A stretch of 64,000 nt of DNA from Paulownia fortunei (Eukaryota > Streptophyta > Magnoliopsida > Lamiales > Paulowniaceae). A program made the position numbers and the translations under genes. The DNA lies in NCBI GenBank assembly GCA_019321725.1, contig CM033105.1, forward strand, positions 13,777,632 to 13,841,631, in the 5' to 3' direction. Shown in pieces: positions 1-12,377 of the stretch; position 1 is the stretch's first letter, and each line of letters opens with the position of its first letter. The notes below the pieces were generated by a model. That model saw only the letters and a program-made list of their open reading frames with translations, made no database searches and was not told the origin of the DNA.

Positions 1-2054
1 AAATCTGCATAGGTAACATTTATCTATGGTTTTGCCTTTGGTTTTCAGATTATTATGAATGGTTTTATTGTTTATTAAGCTTTCAATATCTCTTATAAAA
101 GTGTTAGGAAGTTTTTAGTTAGACTTTGGTGCACATAGAAAGGGTTTTTGATGACAAACACTTAATAGAGAAATACTTGTGGCAGAAACTGTCATCTTAC
201 TGTTTTCTTGTGTTTTAGGCTTCAAAAGTGTATGGTATGTTGAATAAAACCTATAATTATTACCATTTACATGACCATATATGATTTAAGAGTATTGGAA
301 TGAAGTTTTATCAGTTGGAAATTGAAATAGAGACTGATATTGGAGAAACACTCAAACTGCCAAAATAGCAAAATCTGTTTTGGTGTGCTGTGAAGGAGAC
401 TGAATTAGGGGAGATAAATCCATTATTTTTGGTAATAATATGACCTATTTGTCTCCTTATATATGTTATCTAAGTATGGTGAAAATTTTGGAGTGATTGA
501 ATATACTTAAGGGTGCCAAAACCATTAATGTCATGAAGTGTGCAAAACTGTCACGGTAGGAAACAATCTGTTTCAGTATGTCGTGAAGAGAGCTGAACTT
601 TGGAAGCTATATCCGTGATTTTTAGCAATTATATGATATGGTTACATTTATATATATGTTATCTAAGTGTGGTAAAAATTTGGGAGTGATTGGATATGCT
701 TAGGGATGTTAAAATTATCATGCAACTAAACTTGACAGCAAGAAAATATGAAAATGTGAATCTGCCACATTTGATCACTTAGCATGTTTCAACCTAGACA
801 TGTTGCTATTGAGTGTTAACAATTAGGTACATGCTATTAGAGTTATAATACTTCAATTACATGATGTTTTCATGTATTTAAGATGAGAAATTGAGGTATT
901 TGAGGGGCTATATTGGGTTCTAGTTTGTGAAAGCTTGATTGTTAGCTTATAGCTTGGTGTTTAAGGTCCAATTTGCCAAATTGGGAATGGTGTTTGATGT
1001 TGGGTAATATTACAGGCTATTTTACATCTAAGGTTGGAGAGGAATACTAAACAAATTTAGACTAAGCCACCAACCAAGTGAAAGGTAAGTAAAGATTCAT
1101 TTGCAACTACAATGCATAGACATAGTAGATGTGTGAATTATATGTAATATCATAAATCATATGTGCATAGTAGAGGGCTCTCCATTGAGCATACATATAT
1201 GGGCATTGTCATTGGCACGTGCATGCATCATATACAAGCATTGTGATAAATCTTGCATTGCATGACATGATTTAAAGAAAGGAAACTGTTTTGCTGACCA
1301 CTACTAGTGCACCGAAGCATTCATGAATTTGCATGGTTTTATGCATAGATTTGCAGGTTCGCGTGCATGGATTTACATGCATATGAGTATGCATAGATTT
1401 GCATACTTATATGGTTATTGGCCATTGGATTATGGCAGTGTACAGAGCTCTTTTTCGGTGTATGGGATAGTAGCGTTGGTCAAGGGCCCAAGAAAGAAAT
1501 AATTTTGAGAGAAATATTTTGATGCATAAAATTGCATTGTGGACATAGCATTTTGAGTTGCATGACTTGATATTATGGATTATTCTTTAACATGCATAAT
1601 CATTACTTGCTGAGCGTTAGCTCATATAGTTTATGCATTATAGGTGAGTACGACGATACCTGAAGCATCTTTTATTACCTGGGCGGCGGTTGGAGCTCCT
1701 GCAGGTGTTTGAGAGAGTGTATACATGGATGACGACCTGTTGGGCTATTTTGTTGGCTTGTTATATTTTGAGTCTGTTGTATTATATTTTTAGACTGGTA
1801 CTATAATTCGCTTTTAAAACTTTACTATAAAAAAGTATGTAAATATTTGGTTGTTGTGGTGTTGTGCTTTTATATAAATACTGATCTTACTATATACATG
1901 ACGTGTGTGAAAGTATTTTAAACAAGGTTGTGCATGTAAGAAGTGATTTATCTTTTCTTAAAGTGTTAAAAAAAAGTTATTCCATGCATGCACACAAGTT
2001 CTATCATGTCAAATTATACTAGATATCTAGTTGTGTAGTAATGGGGGTGTTACA
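1..2054 (+). repeat. Tekay/Del-like Ty3 LTR, right-hand part (start lies outside the window)
   Basis: The segment ends in GGGGGTGTTACA, the usual right end of plant Tekay/Del LTRs. It shares its order of short blocks with the antisense LTR at 16156-18470: the stretches around 781-830 (CATGTTTCAACCT...), 962-1018 (a TTTGATGTTGG word) and 1290-1320 (ACTACTAGTGCACC) all reappear there in reverse complement. No coding frame of note is present. The late part (about 1608-1740, GAGCGTTAGCTCAT and following) resembles in layout the late part of the other Tekay-like family at 50150-50230. The element abuts an inverted Athila LTR at 2055, so it probably inserted into that LTR. The internal region, if any, and the LTR start lie left of the window; a solo LTR is equally possible. 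Confidence 0.65.
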
Positions 2055-3758
2055 CGGTGTCAAGTTTTAATACAATGGTGAGTTGAGTATCGTATCCATA
2101 AGGATTGTAATAAAAAAAGTGCATTAAGTATCGTAGTTCAAATAATCTTAATTTTATCTAAAAAATCGAATGATGATTGGTAAACAAGGTAAAGTAAGAT
2201 AACAAAATGTAAAGGTAATAGTGGAGTTCTTAGAAGCAATACAACAAACACCTTATGAACAAGAAATTCTAGAGGAATGACTCACCTAATTATCAGCTAT
2301 GTTCTTTCTTCCAAAACATACCAATCCAAGTCAATAATACATATAAGTTAAGAATTCCTAAGCTCATCAATTCCCTTTCTCGAGTGCCAAATTAACTATG
2401 AGTTCTAACATGAATTTGAATATCTCTGTAAAAACTCAAGAATAAAACTCTACAAAAGTTCAATAAATTCTTTTTCAAAACTTCAAAGGTTTCATAAGCT
2501 TCTCAACTCTATGATTCATAGGTTGTGTTACCCTTATGATCATGTATAATCTTTCCTCTCTCGAGTATCAAATTTCATACATCAACAATCTCAATTAATG
2601 GCCAAATAATCAAGATACAATACTAAATAAGATAACACAAACAAGATGAATAACTTGAACTAATATTGATTGGAATTCAAAACATAGAAATGACTGAAGT
2701 GAGATAAATGATTAAAGCTCTCCTTGTCTCCAAGAGTGGTTTCTTTTTCTTCAAGAATGGCTTTCTTCTCTCCAAACCTCCCCTTCTTTTTGTTCCAGAA
2801 AAATGAATGGCCTTTTGTCTCTAAGAACCCATCTCCTTTTGTTCATACAATCTTCTCCTTTTAACTCATTTCAATTATTCTTTCTCTAAAAAAATCCTAA
2901 AATTCCTCCTCTTTTCATGGCTTTCCCCCATTTTCTCTCTACTAAATCTATTTTGTTAGCAAGTTGTCCTCCAAGAAGTCTAAAAAGTCTCTTTTAGAAG
3001 TTGGCTTTAATAGTTTTTGTCCAAAATCCGAGTCAAAAGATCACACTTTCAGAATGTTCAAGTCATTTGGCGCCTAGGCGCCATGTATTCTGTTTCAGCA
3101 ATTCAGATGGCACATAGGCACCCTATTTTAGTGCCTAGGCACCTTTTATTCTATTTTGGCTGCCTCAGATGGCGCCTAGGCATCGTTGCTGTTGTTTTTC
3201 CCTCCTTTACTTTAGTACTTTTACACTGTTTAGTCTCTTACAACTAGTTTTTGACCTCTTTTGAGGATGAATTAGCTTTTTATACATTCTAATAAATTCT
3301 ATCTCTATGTCTTATATTTCTATAGGAACTTGAATCAACTAAATATGACATCTGTAGAGAGAGTTATGCCTAAAATACTATGATGTGTCATCCTAGAAAA
3401 TTTCAGCCCCGTTCTGACTCTTGAACTCGATTTTTCTTATTAAAATTTACTAAATTGGATTTGTGGTAAGCATAAACATTATAGATCTATTTGTTTGCTT
3501 TCTACAGTTTAAGAATAAAGTCAAAATTATATTTGAGCATAGAGTTATGATTGAAATACGAAAATTGCCATCAGTCGCACCAAAATTCAGATTCTTCAAC
3601 ATTTCAACCAAGTTTTTGGTTTTTTTTCATTTTCTTCCCTTTTTGTTATTACCTAAAAGATTTCAAACTTAATACATAAAAAGTAACAAAAACACTTGAA
3701 AACAAACCAAATGTTAATAAAAAGGCATATGAATTATTGGTATAAAACCAACTTATCA
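2055..3758 (-). repeat. Inverted Athila-like LTR
   Basis: Read on the minus strand, this begins with TGATAAGTTGG at 3758, a common start of plant Athila/Tat LTRs. It ends near 2055 with a stretch resembling the end of the plus-strand LTR at 5150-5218 (a TTGACACCG word). Its middle (3069-3250) is the reverse complement of the block at 3774-4000, including the GCGCCTAGGCGCC words. It appears to have inserted into the plus-strand Athila 5' LTR, whose first several hundred bases are missing at 3759. The last part of this LTR is cut off by the Tekay-like LTR at 2054. Small open frames inside it are not convincing genes. Confidence 0.65.
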
Positions 3759-5218
3759 GCAGTTCATCTTAAAAAGAGGTTAAAAATCAGTTGAAATGTG
3801 CTAAACAGTGTCAAAGTACTGAAGTGAAGGAGAAAAACTATAGCAACCGTGCCTAGGCGCCAAAATAGGATGCCTAAGCGCTAAAGAAAACTGAGGTCAT
3901 TGGGCCTAAGAACCAAAATAGGATGCCTAGGCACCAAAGATGAATGAAAATAGAGTAGTTGGCGCATATGCACCAAAATAAGGCGCCCAGGCGCTATCTA
4001 TGTAACATAATTAATTCCTTTTGCTTGGAGTTGAGACAAGTGGTGATCAAATACAAATTTTGTCATTTTTTGTGATAGATTCACATTAGATACACCTACA
4101 CATCATTTTCCATATGTTGCTTATAATAGATACACTATAAACATACACAATTGACATATATTTAATTCACACATCATTCAATACACAATTCATCACCCAC
4201 ACACACTCTATACCTAAATTCTTACATATTTTTTCTCTCTACCCAAAACACACATTTCTCCTTATTACTTCACACACTACACTAAGAACATACACACACC
4301 CATTACCAAGGAGCTTGGAACTTGAAGACAAGAAGAGAAAGAGCTTCATTGGGTACTGAGGATTTTGAAGAAGTGAAGAATCACTTAGTGGTCATAATAA
4401 TCTTCTACTTTAGCTTCTTTTTTTATTTTGTTTAGTTTTGAGAAATTTATAAGAATCATGATGTTGAAAAATACTGTGCTTGCTTAATTTCAATATGAAC
4501 TAAATCGCCTTTTTCAAGACTTGGAAAGCCATTTCTATGGAGTTATGAATTGATGTTTATATTGTGATTTGAATGTTGCTTTTATTATGATGAGCATATA
4601 CTATGTGTTTAACATTTCTTATGACATGATCAATTTCAAGTTGATTTTTATTATTGTAATTAAGACCAAGAGATGAGGTTGTAGCAATGGACAAGATAGC
4701 ATATGCCATGGACCCACCCCTATAGTGATATAGGTATAGGTACATACGGTAGTCATACGTGTGAAAACCAAAAGCTAGTGGAATTCACAAAGCTCAAGGC
4801 ACTCTTAATAGGATGGCTTATAGCTTGAGATGGCGTTGGTAGCTTACTAGGGGTAGATATGGTCCATCTCGAGAGAGCACCAATTATAATAGGAAGACTC
4901 ACCCTCACACAACCCACATCATTCCTAATTACAATTAAGCTAGGTTCAGAACAATATAGGATGGCTAACCAATGCCATGACTCTCTTTAATATTGAATTT
5001 AATCCCCTAATCTCATTGGATTTTAGTTGCTTTTGTTTAAATTATTAGTTCTTGCAATTTAATATAAAAATCACAAAAATCATTAAGCCAAATATAGCAT
5101 ATATAATCCATATTTAGTACTCATACACACACTCTTTAGGGATACTCTACTCTACTCACTATTTATTACTTGTTGACACCGTATACTTGGGTTTGTACCT
5201 CTAATTTTAGGGTTATCA
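3759..5218 (+). repeat. 5' LTR of Athila-type element, left-truncated
   Basis: The block from 3774 (GGTTAAAAATCAGTTGAAA) onward is repeated from about 12987 in the 3' LTR. Both copies include the GCCTAGGCGCC-type words, the CACACACAATT-type stretch, the GTAGTCATACGTGTG-like stretch and a terminal TATTACTTGTTGACACC-like stretch. The right end is set at TATCA (5217-5218), just before the primer binding site. The first roughly 580 bases present in the 3' LTR (12378 onward) are absent here, because the inverted LTR interrupts at 3759. The two copies differ by many substitutions, so the insertion is old. Confidence 0.75.
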
Positions 5219-5224
5219 AGTTTT

Positions 5225-5241
5225 TGGCGCCGTTGCCGGGG
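5225..5241 (+). promoter_or_regulatory. Primer binding site, tRNA-Asp type
   Basis: The sequence TGGCGCCGTTGCCGGGG lies seven bases after the LTR end. It is the standard Athila/Tat primer site, complementary to the 3' end of plant tRNA-Asp. It is intact although the coding region behind it is decayed. Confidence 0.9.
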
Positions 5242-5496
5242 AGTCTGTTTTAGTGTGATATCAAAGTTGATTGTCTAGTTGTGATTCAACCATTTTATTG
5301 CTTTACTTTTGTTTTATTGCTTTTGTTTTTATTTTTCTTTGTTTCATTCTCTTTGAACAAGCTACTTTAAGAGCGCTTATTTTTCCTTATAGGTATTGTT
5401 GTGCATGACCCAGTTATCTACATGGGATCTTGAGCTATACGACCCAAAAATTGAATGAACTGTTTGTTTGTTGATAAAGAAAGCAAAAGTGGAAAA

Positions 5497-6750
5497 ATGG
5501 CCAACAACGAGCGAGACATGGAGAATAAATCATTATTAGATTATGCTAAACCTTTGATCAATGGGACCAATTCGAGTATTAGAAGGCCGACAATATAAGC
5601 AAATACTTTTGAGATTAAACCGGCGATCATCCAAATGATACAAATTTCATGCAATAAAGTGGTTTGCCTAGTGATAACCCCAATTCCCACATCGCAAACT
5701 TCCTAGAGATTTGTGACACTTTTAAGCAGAATGGAGTAATTGATGATGCTATTAGACTAAGATTGTTTCCATTTTCTTTGAGGGACAAAGCCAAAAGTTG
5801 GATTAGTTTATTGTCCCTCAAATCAATTACTACATGGGTGGCCATAGCGAAAATATTCCTTGCTAAGTGCTTTCGACCTTCCAAAACTATCAAAATAAGG
5901 AATAACATTACTACATTTGTGCCATTTGAGTTGGAGTCCTTGTATGATGTTTGGGAGAGTTCAAGGATTTATTGAGAAGGTGCCCATACTACGGTTTGCC
6001 TATATGGCTTCAAGTGCAAATATTTTATAATGGTTTGTCACCTGCCAATCGAGCTATGATAGATACAACAACGGGAGGCATAATTATGTGGAAAACCCCA
6101 AAAGAAGCTTGTGAATTATTAGAGAAAATGGCATCTAATAGTTACTAATAGCAAACAAGAAGTTTGGGAAAGAAGGTAGTAGGAGTGTACACCATCAACA
6201 CATACTCTCTGCCCTTTCGACTCAAATCGAAGCATTGAATGAGAAGATTGTTCACATGAGTGCTTTGGCAATGAAAGTGCAAACCATCACATGTGAGTTG
6301 TGTGGAAGTGGACACTATAGCATCGAGTGTCAAGTGGAGAATTTGTTTTTATCCTCATCCGAGCAAGCCAATTATGTTGGAAATTTTAATAGGTAAGCAA
6401 ACAATCCTTATTCCTAAATACAATCTCAGATGGAGGAATACTCCAAATTTTATAAGGGGAGGGCAAGCCAAAGTACTTCTTAAGCTAATCAAATCATGAT
6501 AAGACCTCCACCACCCAGTTACCTACACAAAGAGAAGAAGCCAAATTTTGAAAAACTTGTGGCCAATTTTATTGCCAATACCAAAGCGAGATTCCAAAGT
6601 AATGAGGCAACCTTACGAAATTTTGAAACTCAAGTAGGTCGAATTACAAACATTGTATCGGGGCATGCTCAAAGGACATTGCCTAGTAACACAGAGAAAA
6701 ATCGCAAAGAGCATGTTAATACCATCACCTTAGAAGTAGAAAAGAGGTAG
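5497..6750 (+). pseudogene. gag: Athila-type gag (broken)
   Basis: The frame can be followed from an ATG at 5497 (MANNERDMEN) through the retrotransposon gag domain (about 5664-6148). That domain carries words typical of Athila gag: ANFLEICDTFK, RLRLFPFSLRDKAKSW, FKDLLRRCPYYG and ELLEKMASN. A nucleocapsid knuckle of the Athila form C-x2-C-x3-H-x4-C is present near 6296-6335 (CELCGSGHYSIEC). The gene would build the particle shell and bind the genomic RNA. It is interrupted by in-frame stops (for example near 5597 and after 6390) and by at least one frameshift near 5950, so it is not functional. Confidence 0.85.
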
Positions 6751-6752
6751 AC

Positions 6753-7653
6753 TTGCAAGGTAAGGAAGTAGAATCTCAAGAAGATGAGTTAATTCCTAAT
6801 GATAAGAAAAATGAACATCAACATAAGGAGGAGAATGAGCATCCATTGACATCAAGGCCTAGCACCTCTTCCAAACCGGTCATCCTTAATGAAGTGATAA
6901 GTGTTCCACCCCATTTTCCTATGGAATTGAAAAAGCAAAAGTTAGATATGCAATTCTCTAAATTTCTTAAAGTCGTTAAAAAGTTGCACATTAACATAAC
7001 ATTTGCCGATGCTTTACTTCAAATGCCTAGTTATGCAAAATCCTTGAAAGAGATCTTGTCTAACAAAAGGAAATTGGAGGGACATGAAATAATAAATTTG
7101 ACCGATAAGTGCTCGGTGATTGTGCATAATAAACTTACTTCTAAGCTTAAGGACCCCGAGAGTTTTTCTATCCCTTACACTATTGGTCTAATTTCATTTT
7201 TCAAAATTTTATGTGATTTCGGTGCTAGTCTTAATCTCATGCCTATGATTACTTTTAGAAAACTTGGAGTTGGAGAGCCAAAGCCTACAATGGTATCTTT
7301 GCAACTTATCGATTAGTCTATCAAGCATCCTAGAGGTATTATTGAGGATGTGCTTGTCAAGGTAGATAAATTCATATTTTTAATTAATTTTTTTTGTCTT
7401 GGACATGGAAGAGGATGTGAACATGCCTTTTATTCTATGTAGACCCTTCCTAACTATAGGTAAGACATTAATTGATGTTCAACTAGGGAGGTTAATACTT
7501 AGAGTAAGAGATGACCAAGTGATTTTTAATGTGTTCAAAGCTATGAAACATTTGGATGATGAGCATAGATATTATAAAATTGATGCATTTGACTCTTTAG
7601 CTCCTAAATTCTTGCATGAGAATAGGTTCAAAGATAAGTTGGAGGCTATTTAG
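6753..7653 (+). pseudogene. Athila-type protease region (broken)
   Basis: This is the segment between gag and RT. An aspartic protease active-site word reads DFGAS at 7215-7229, followed by LNLMP and then FRKLGVGEPKPT; family members usually have DLGAS. Downstream (7399-7653) the reading continues as the linker towards RT (a PFILCRPFL-like word). A stop at 7315 and a frame change separate the two parts. The enzyme would have cut the gag-pol polyprotein. The catalytic Asp is kept, but the frame is not continuous. Confidence 0.75.
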
Positions 7654-8159
7654 TTTGAGGAAGAAGAGGAAGATAACAAAGAGAGACAGGCTATTGTGGT
7701 GAGTTTAAAGGCTAACCCTCCTTACAAAAGGAGTGATCAACCACATTTTGAAGTATTGGAGAGGCCTCCCTCTACACAACAAAAGCCATCCATTGAGGAG
7801 CCTTCTATTCTTAAACGTAAATCCTTACCCTTCATTTTTTAAGTATGTTTATCTTGATGATTCAAATTTCTTGCCGGTAATCATTTATTCTTCCTTGATA
7901 GGTGAGATGGAAGAAAATCAACTAAGAGTCTTTAGGGAGCATAAGAGAGCCTTTGGATGGAAGATAGCCGAATATAGGGAATTAGCCCATCAACTTACAT
8001 GTACAAAATTTTAATAGAGGAGAGCTATAAGCTTATGGTGCAGCCACAAATAAGACTAAACCCAATAATGCAAGAGTGAGTAAAGGTTGAAACCATCAAG
8101 CTTCTTGATGCAGATATTATCTATCCCATCTTTGATAGTACGTAGGTGAGTCCCGTACA

Positions 8160-9330
8160 ATGTGTGCCTAAAAAGGGAGGTATGATTGTTGTGCGTAATG
8201 ATCAAAATGAATTGATACCAACTAGGAAGGTCATGGGGGTGGAGAATGTGTATGGATTATAGAAGATTGAATGATGCTACTAGAAAAGGCCATTTTTCCT
8301 TCTTTTTATTGATCAAATATTGGAGAGGCTTGTGGGTTTAGAATTTTTTTCCTTTCTTGATGGATATTCAAGTTACCACCAAATTGTTATAGTTCTTGAG
8401 AACTAAGAGAAAACCACTTTCACTTGTCCTTATGGTACATTTGCCTTTAGGAGAATACCTTTTGGTTTGTGTAATGCACCTGCTACATTTCAAAGATGCA
8501 TAATGCCTATTTTTTATGATATGGTTGAAATTATTTTGAGATTTTAGGATTTTTACATTTTTGGATCTTCATTTGATGCTTTATTGTTAAATCTTGACTT
8601 GGTATTAGCTAGGTATGAGGAAACTAATCTTTTCTTGAATTAGGATAAATGTAACTTCATGGTCAAAGAAGGTATCATTCTTGGTCACAAGATCTCACAT
8701 AGAGGAATTGAGGTGGATAGGGCTAAGATAGAGGTGATTGAGAAGTTCTCTCTTCCCATATTGGTAAAAAGAGTGAGAAGTTTTTGAGGTCACGCCAGTT
8801 TATCAAAAAAAATTCACAAATTGCTAAACCCCTCTCAAGTCTTTTGATAACGGATGCCCATTTTAACTTTGATAATGATTGTTTGCAGGCATTCGAAACT
8901 TTGAAAGAGAAGGTAATCACTGTAAAGACTACTCTTTGAGCTTATATACGATGCAAGTGACGAAGTTATTAGTTTAGTCCTTGGCCAAAGAAAAAATAAT
9001 GTACTCCAAACCATTTACTACACTAGTCATACTCTAAATGAAGCACAACAAAATTATGCCACAACTGAAAAAGACCTTTTAGCGGTAGTATTTGCATTTG
9101 ATAAGTTTCATTTATACCTTGTTTTGGAAAAAGTGATAAGTGTACATAGACCACTCTGCACTTAAGTACTTCTTGCTAAGAATGATGCAAAACCAAGGTT
9201 AATTAGATGGGTTCTTTTGTTTCAAGAATATGACCTTGAGATTAGAGACAACAATGGTGTGGAAAATATTATTGTGGATTACTTGTCTTGGATAGAGAGT
9301 CCTAGTGTTGAGCATGATAATGTTGAACCA
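8160..9330 (+). pseudogene. Athila-type reverse transcriptase and RNase H (broken)
   Basis: RT motifs can be followed across frames: YRRLNDATRKGHF near 8260, FLDGYSSYHQI near 8350, PFGLCNAPATFQR near 8460, and a decayed catalytic box at 8542-8553. That box reads F-stop-D-F, so one of the two essential Asp residues is lost and a stop is present. The RNase H part follows from about 8940, with words such as YYTSHTLNEAQQNYATTEKD and, near 9220-9300, [14 protein letters not shown]. Together these would copy the RNA into DNA and degrade the template. Several stops and frameshifts make the region non-functional. Confidence 0.8.
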
Positions 9331-9479
9331 ATTGATAAAAAATTTCTGTATGAACAATTATATGCTATTTCATCACCTCCTTGGTTCACACACTTTACAA
9401 ATTACATTGTGTTCGATATCCTACCTCATGATCTTTCATCAAAAGAAAGAAATTTTATTTGATATTAAACATTATGGGT

Positions 9480-10610
9480 AGGAAGATCCATTTGCGCAGA
9501 TAATATTGTGCGATGATGTGTGCTCGAAGAGGAGATGCTACCTATATTACACCATTTCCATGACTAAGAGGTAGGTGGTCATTTTGGTCCTGCAAAGCAA
9601 TTGCTAAGGTACTCCAATCCAGTTTCTATTAGCCCATGTTATAAAAGGATGCTTATAATTATGTTGCTTAATGTGAAAGGTGCCAACGAACCAGAAACAT
9701 CTCTAGGAGGAATGAAATGCCTTTCAATAATATTCTTTAATGTGAGCTATCTAATGTGTGAGGACTTGATTCCATAGGTCATTTTCCTAGCATTTTCTCC
9801 AATAGATTTATACCTATCGTTGTAAATTATATGTCTAAATGAGTTGAAGCGGAAGCATTTCACACTAATGATGGAGGGTAGTGGTCCAATTTTAGAAGAA
9901 ACACATCTTTACTCGATTTAGCACCCCTAGGACAATTATTAGTGATGGTGGCTCTCATTTTTATAACAAAAAATATGTAAAACTTTTGAGTAAGTATGGA
10001 GTAACCCATAGAATTGCCACCCCATATCACTCCAAAACAAGCGGACAACTAGAAGTCTCCAATAAAGAAATCAAATAAATTTTGGAAAAAATGGTAAGAT
10101 TGACAAGGAAGGATTAGGCATTACGACTTGATGATGCTTTATGGGCTTATAGGACAACATATAAAATACCTATTGGGATGTCATCATATAGGTTGGTCTT
10201 TGGTAAAACATATCATCTCCCTGTTGAACTTGAACATCATACATATTGAGCTACTAAATTTTTGAACTTTGATATGCAAGTTGCAGAGCAAAACAGGTTG
10301 TTGTAATTGAATAAGATGGAGGAATTCTGAGGCCAAGCATATGAGAATGCTAAACTTTACAATGAAATAACCAAACAATGGCATGGCAATGATATTGTGA
10401 AGAAGGAATTTGTTGAAAAAGATATTGTGCTCTTATACAACTCACGATTAAAACTCTTCCCAGGTAAGTTGAAGTCATAATGGTCGTGCCATCACCAAAG
10501 TCTTTCTCTCTGGTGTTTTGGAAGTTTACACTCCGAAAATGGGCACTTTCAAGGTGAATGGAAAAAGGTTAAAACCATATTTTGGGGTAGTGTTGATAGA
10601 ATAATTTCTA
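9480..10610 (+). pseudogene. Athila-type integrase (broken)
   Basis: In shifting frames the integrase can be read from the HFHD-EVGGHFGPAK stretch (about 9555). The core follows: GLDSIGHFP near 9765 holds the first catalytic Asp, SDGGSHFYN near 9940 the second, and GQLEVSN near 10040 the catalytic Glu. The end region (about 10430-10590) includes [15 protein letters not shown] and TFKVNGKRLKPYF. The enzyme would insert the DNA copy into the chromosome. All three acidic residues survive in sequence, but several stops separate them. The zinc-binding N-terminus is poorly preserved. Confidence 0.8.
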
Positions 10611-12377
10611 TTATTGCTATTGCCCACTCCTCTTGAAAGATTTTAAGTCAAGCTAAAGACTATAAATTAGAATTACTTCTTCCCTTAGTACTTTTAGTTT
10701 TGGTTGTTTTCATTTTTTTCATTATTTCTTAGTATTTTGTGCATAGCCTATGTGCTTTCATGTCTCTTTTTTTTCTTGTATAGATGGACGTCTCCTTAGT
10801 GATAAGTGTGGATCTCCCATAGACTCCAAGGGCATCATCTATTGGAAAGAGGACTTTTCTATCCCCTCTCTTATGCTTTATTTATTTAAATATTGAGTAC
10901 AATGTTAATTTTAAAGTTAGGGGTGGGATTCGTATTTTGTGTGTTTGAGCTTTATGTATGTGAAAAAATTAAGCCATTTTTTTGTTGAAGCTTTGTATGT
11001 GAATTACCCATGTTATGTGATGAGAGTTTGAGAGCAAGCATGCTTTGTTGACAAACTTAGTTGAGTTCATGTTTTGTGATTGAATGAATAACTTGATTAC
11101 TAATTGCCTATGATGATACCTACTTGATATTATATAGAGTCCAGAGAAAAGAAATATTATTAATCTTTCGACATGGCGATTCTTATGTGTATTTGATCTT
11201 TATCATGAATGATGAATTTTTATTGAGCATGTTGTATTGAAATCTTATGAATTGTGTGCTACTTGGTGTTGTATTTTGCTTACAATGAGTTGTATTGGTC
11301 AATTTGTAGTATTCTAGAACTTGCTTGATTACTCTTTGAGGTGAAATCCTAGATACCTAGCAAACTTAGAATGATTTAGGCTATATTTGACTCGTTTGTG
11401 TCTTTCAAGCCTACCATGATCACTTTTTAATTCACTAGTTACCTCTTTGAACCTTTTTAAAGAATGGCATGTGCAATGCATATGAATGACCACCATTCGA
11501 CTTTGTCTCTTGAAGCTCACTACACTTGCCCTTTTTACAGCCCGGCAATCTAATGATTGTCCCTAAGAGACCTTAAGGTGTGACATTTTGTACACAATCC
11601 TATCAAGGATCATATGGAGACATGTTGAGGGATGGATGAATGCATTTAGGGGTATGAGTAAAAAAAATGTGCAAGAAAACCATCACAATTCATGTTGATG
11701 AAAAGAAACAAGTTCGGGGGTTGTGACAGCAAAAGCACAAGAAATGAAGTATTGGGATTCATGAAAAAAAAGGAAATGAAAAAAATTGCGAATGAAAAAA
11801 AAGTAAAAGAAACAAAAGTTGTTGAAAAGAAAACAAAACAAAAGTATGAATCCAAATGAAATGGAAGAGAATTGGGAAAAAGAAAAGAAAGAAGGAGAGT
11901 GAGATTTTATGTGCAACATTTTATACTCTCTTACATTATTTATGCTTACCCTTTCTTTGTTAGATAATAATTAGGCCTTACGTTACAAGCTTATTGAAGT
12001 TCTTTTGATCTAAGTTTGCAAGTGTCTACATTAGTGGAGAAGGTGTATGAAAATCAAGCCTATAGAACACCTAGATATCATTTACTTATATCATGAGAGT
12101 CATTGGTTGTGAAATTCATACCTAAAATGTATGCATGAAACTTGAGCTTGACACTTTACACACATACATTTTAAATTCATGACAAGATTGATGAAACATA
12201 AGTTTTATAGTGTCATTTGACTAGCTTTGTGGCTAACCTTTCTATTCATGTGCAATAAAGATTGATGAGGCACTTGAATTGGTTGATCAAGCTTAGTAAT
12301 TCATGATTAAAGTATGAGCCTATGTTTGTTTAATTTTGAGTTTTGCTTGAGGACGAGAAAAAGGTAAGTTTTGGGGT
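10611..12377 (+). other. Athila 3' region between integrase and 3' LTR, with polypurine tract
   Basis: This 1.8-kb stretch has no convincing coding frame. A purine-rich segment (about 11640-11900) gives only hydrophobic shadow frames on the other strand. The last part (about 11905-12360) is repeated at 15430-15900, showing that it belongs to the element family. The end reads GAGGACGAG, then AAAAAGG and GTTTTGGGGT (12351-12377), which fits the polypurine tract preceding Athila 3' LTRs. An envelope-like gene, sometimes present here in Athila, cannot be recognised. Confidence 0.6.

Noticed and set aside
3017..3247. 76-residue plus-strand frame
   Set aside because: It lies inside an inverted Athila LTR and spans the palindrome cluster; no domain or composition supports a protein.
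11646..11919. Phe- and Ser-rich minus-strand frames that look like membrane proteins
   Set aside because: They are the complement of an A- and G-rich stretch in the Athila 3' region; low complexity explains the hydrophobicity.
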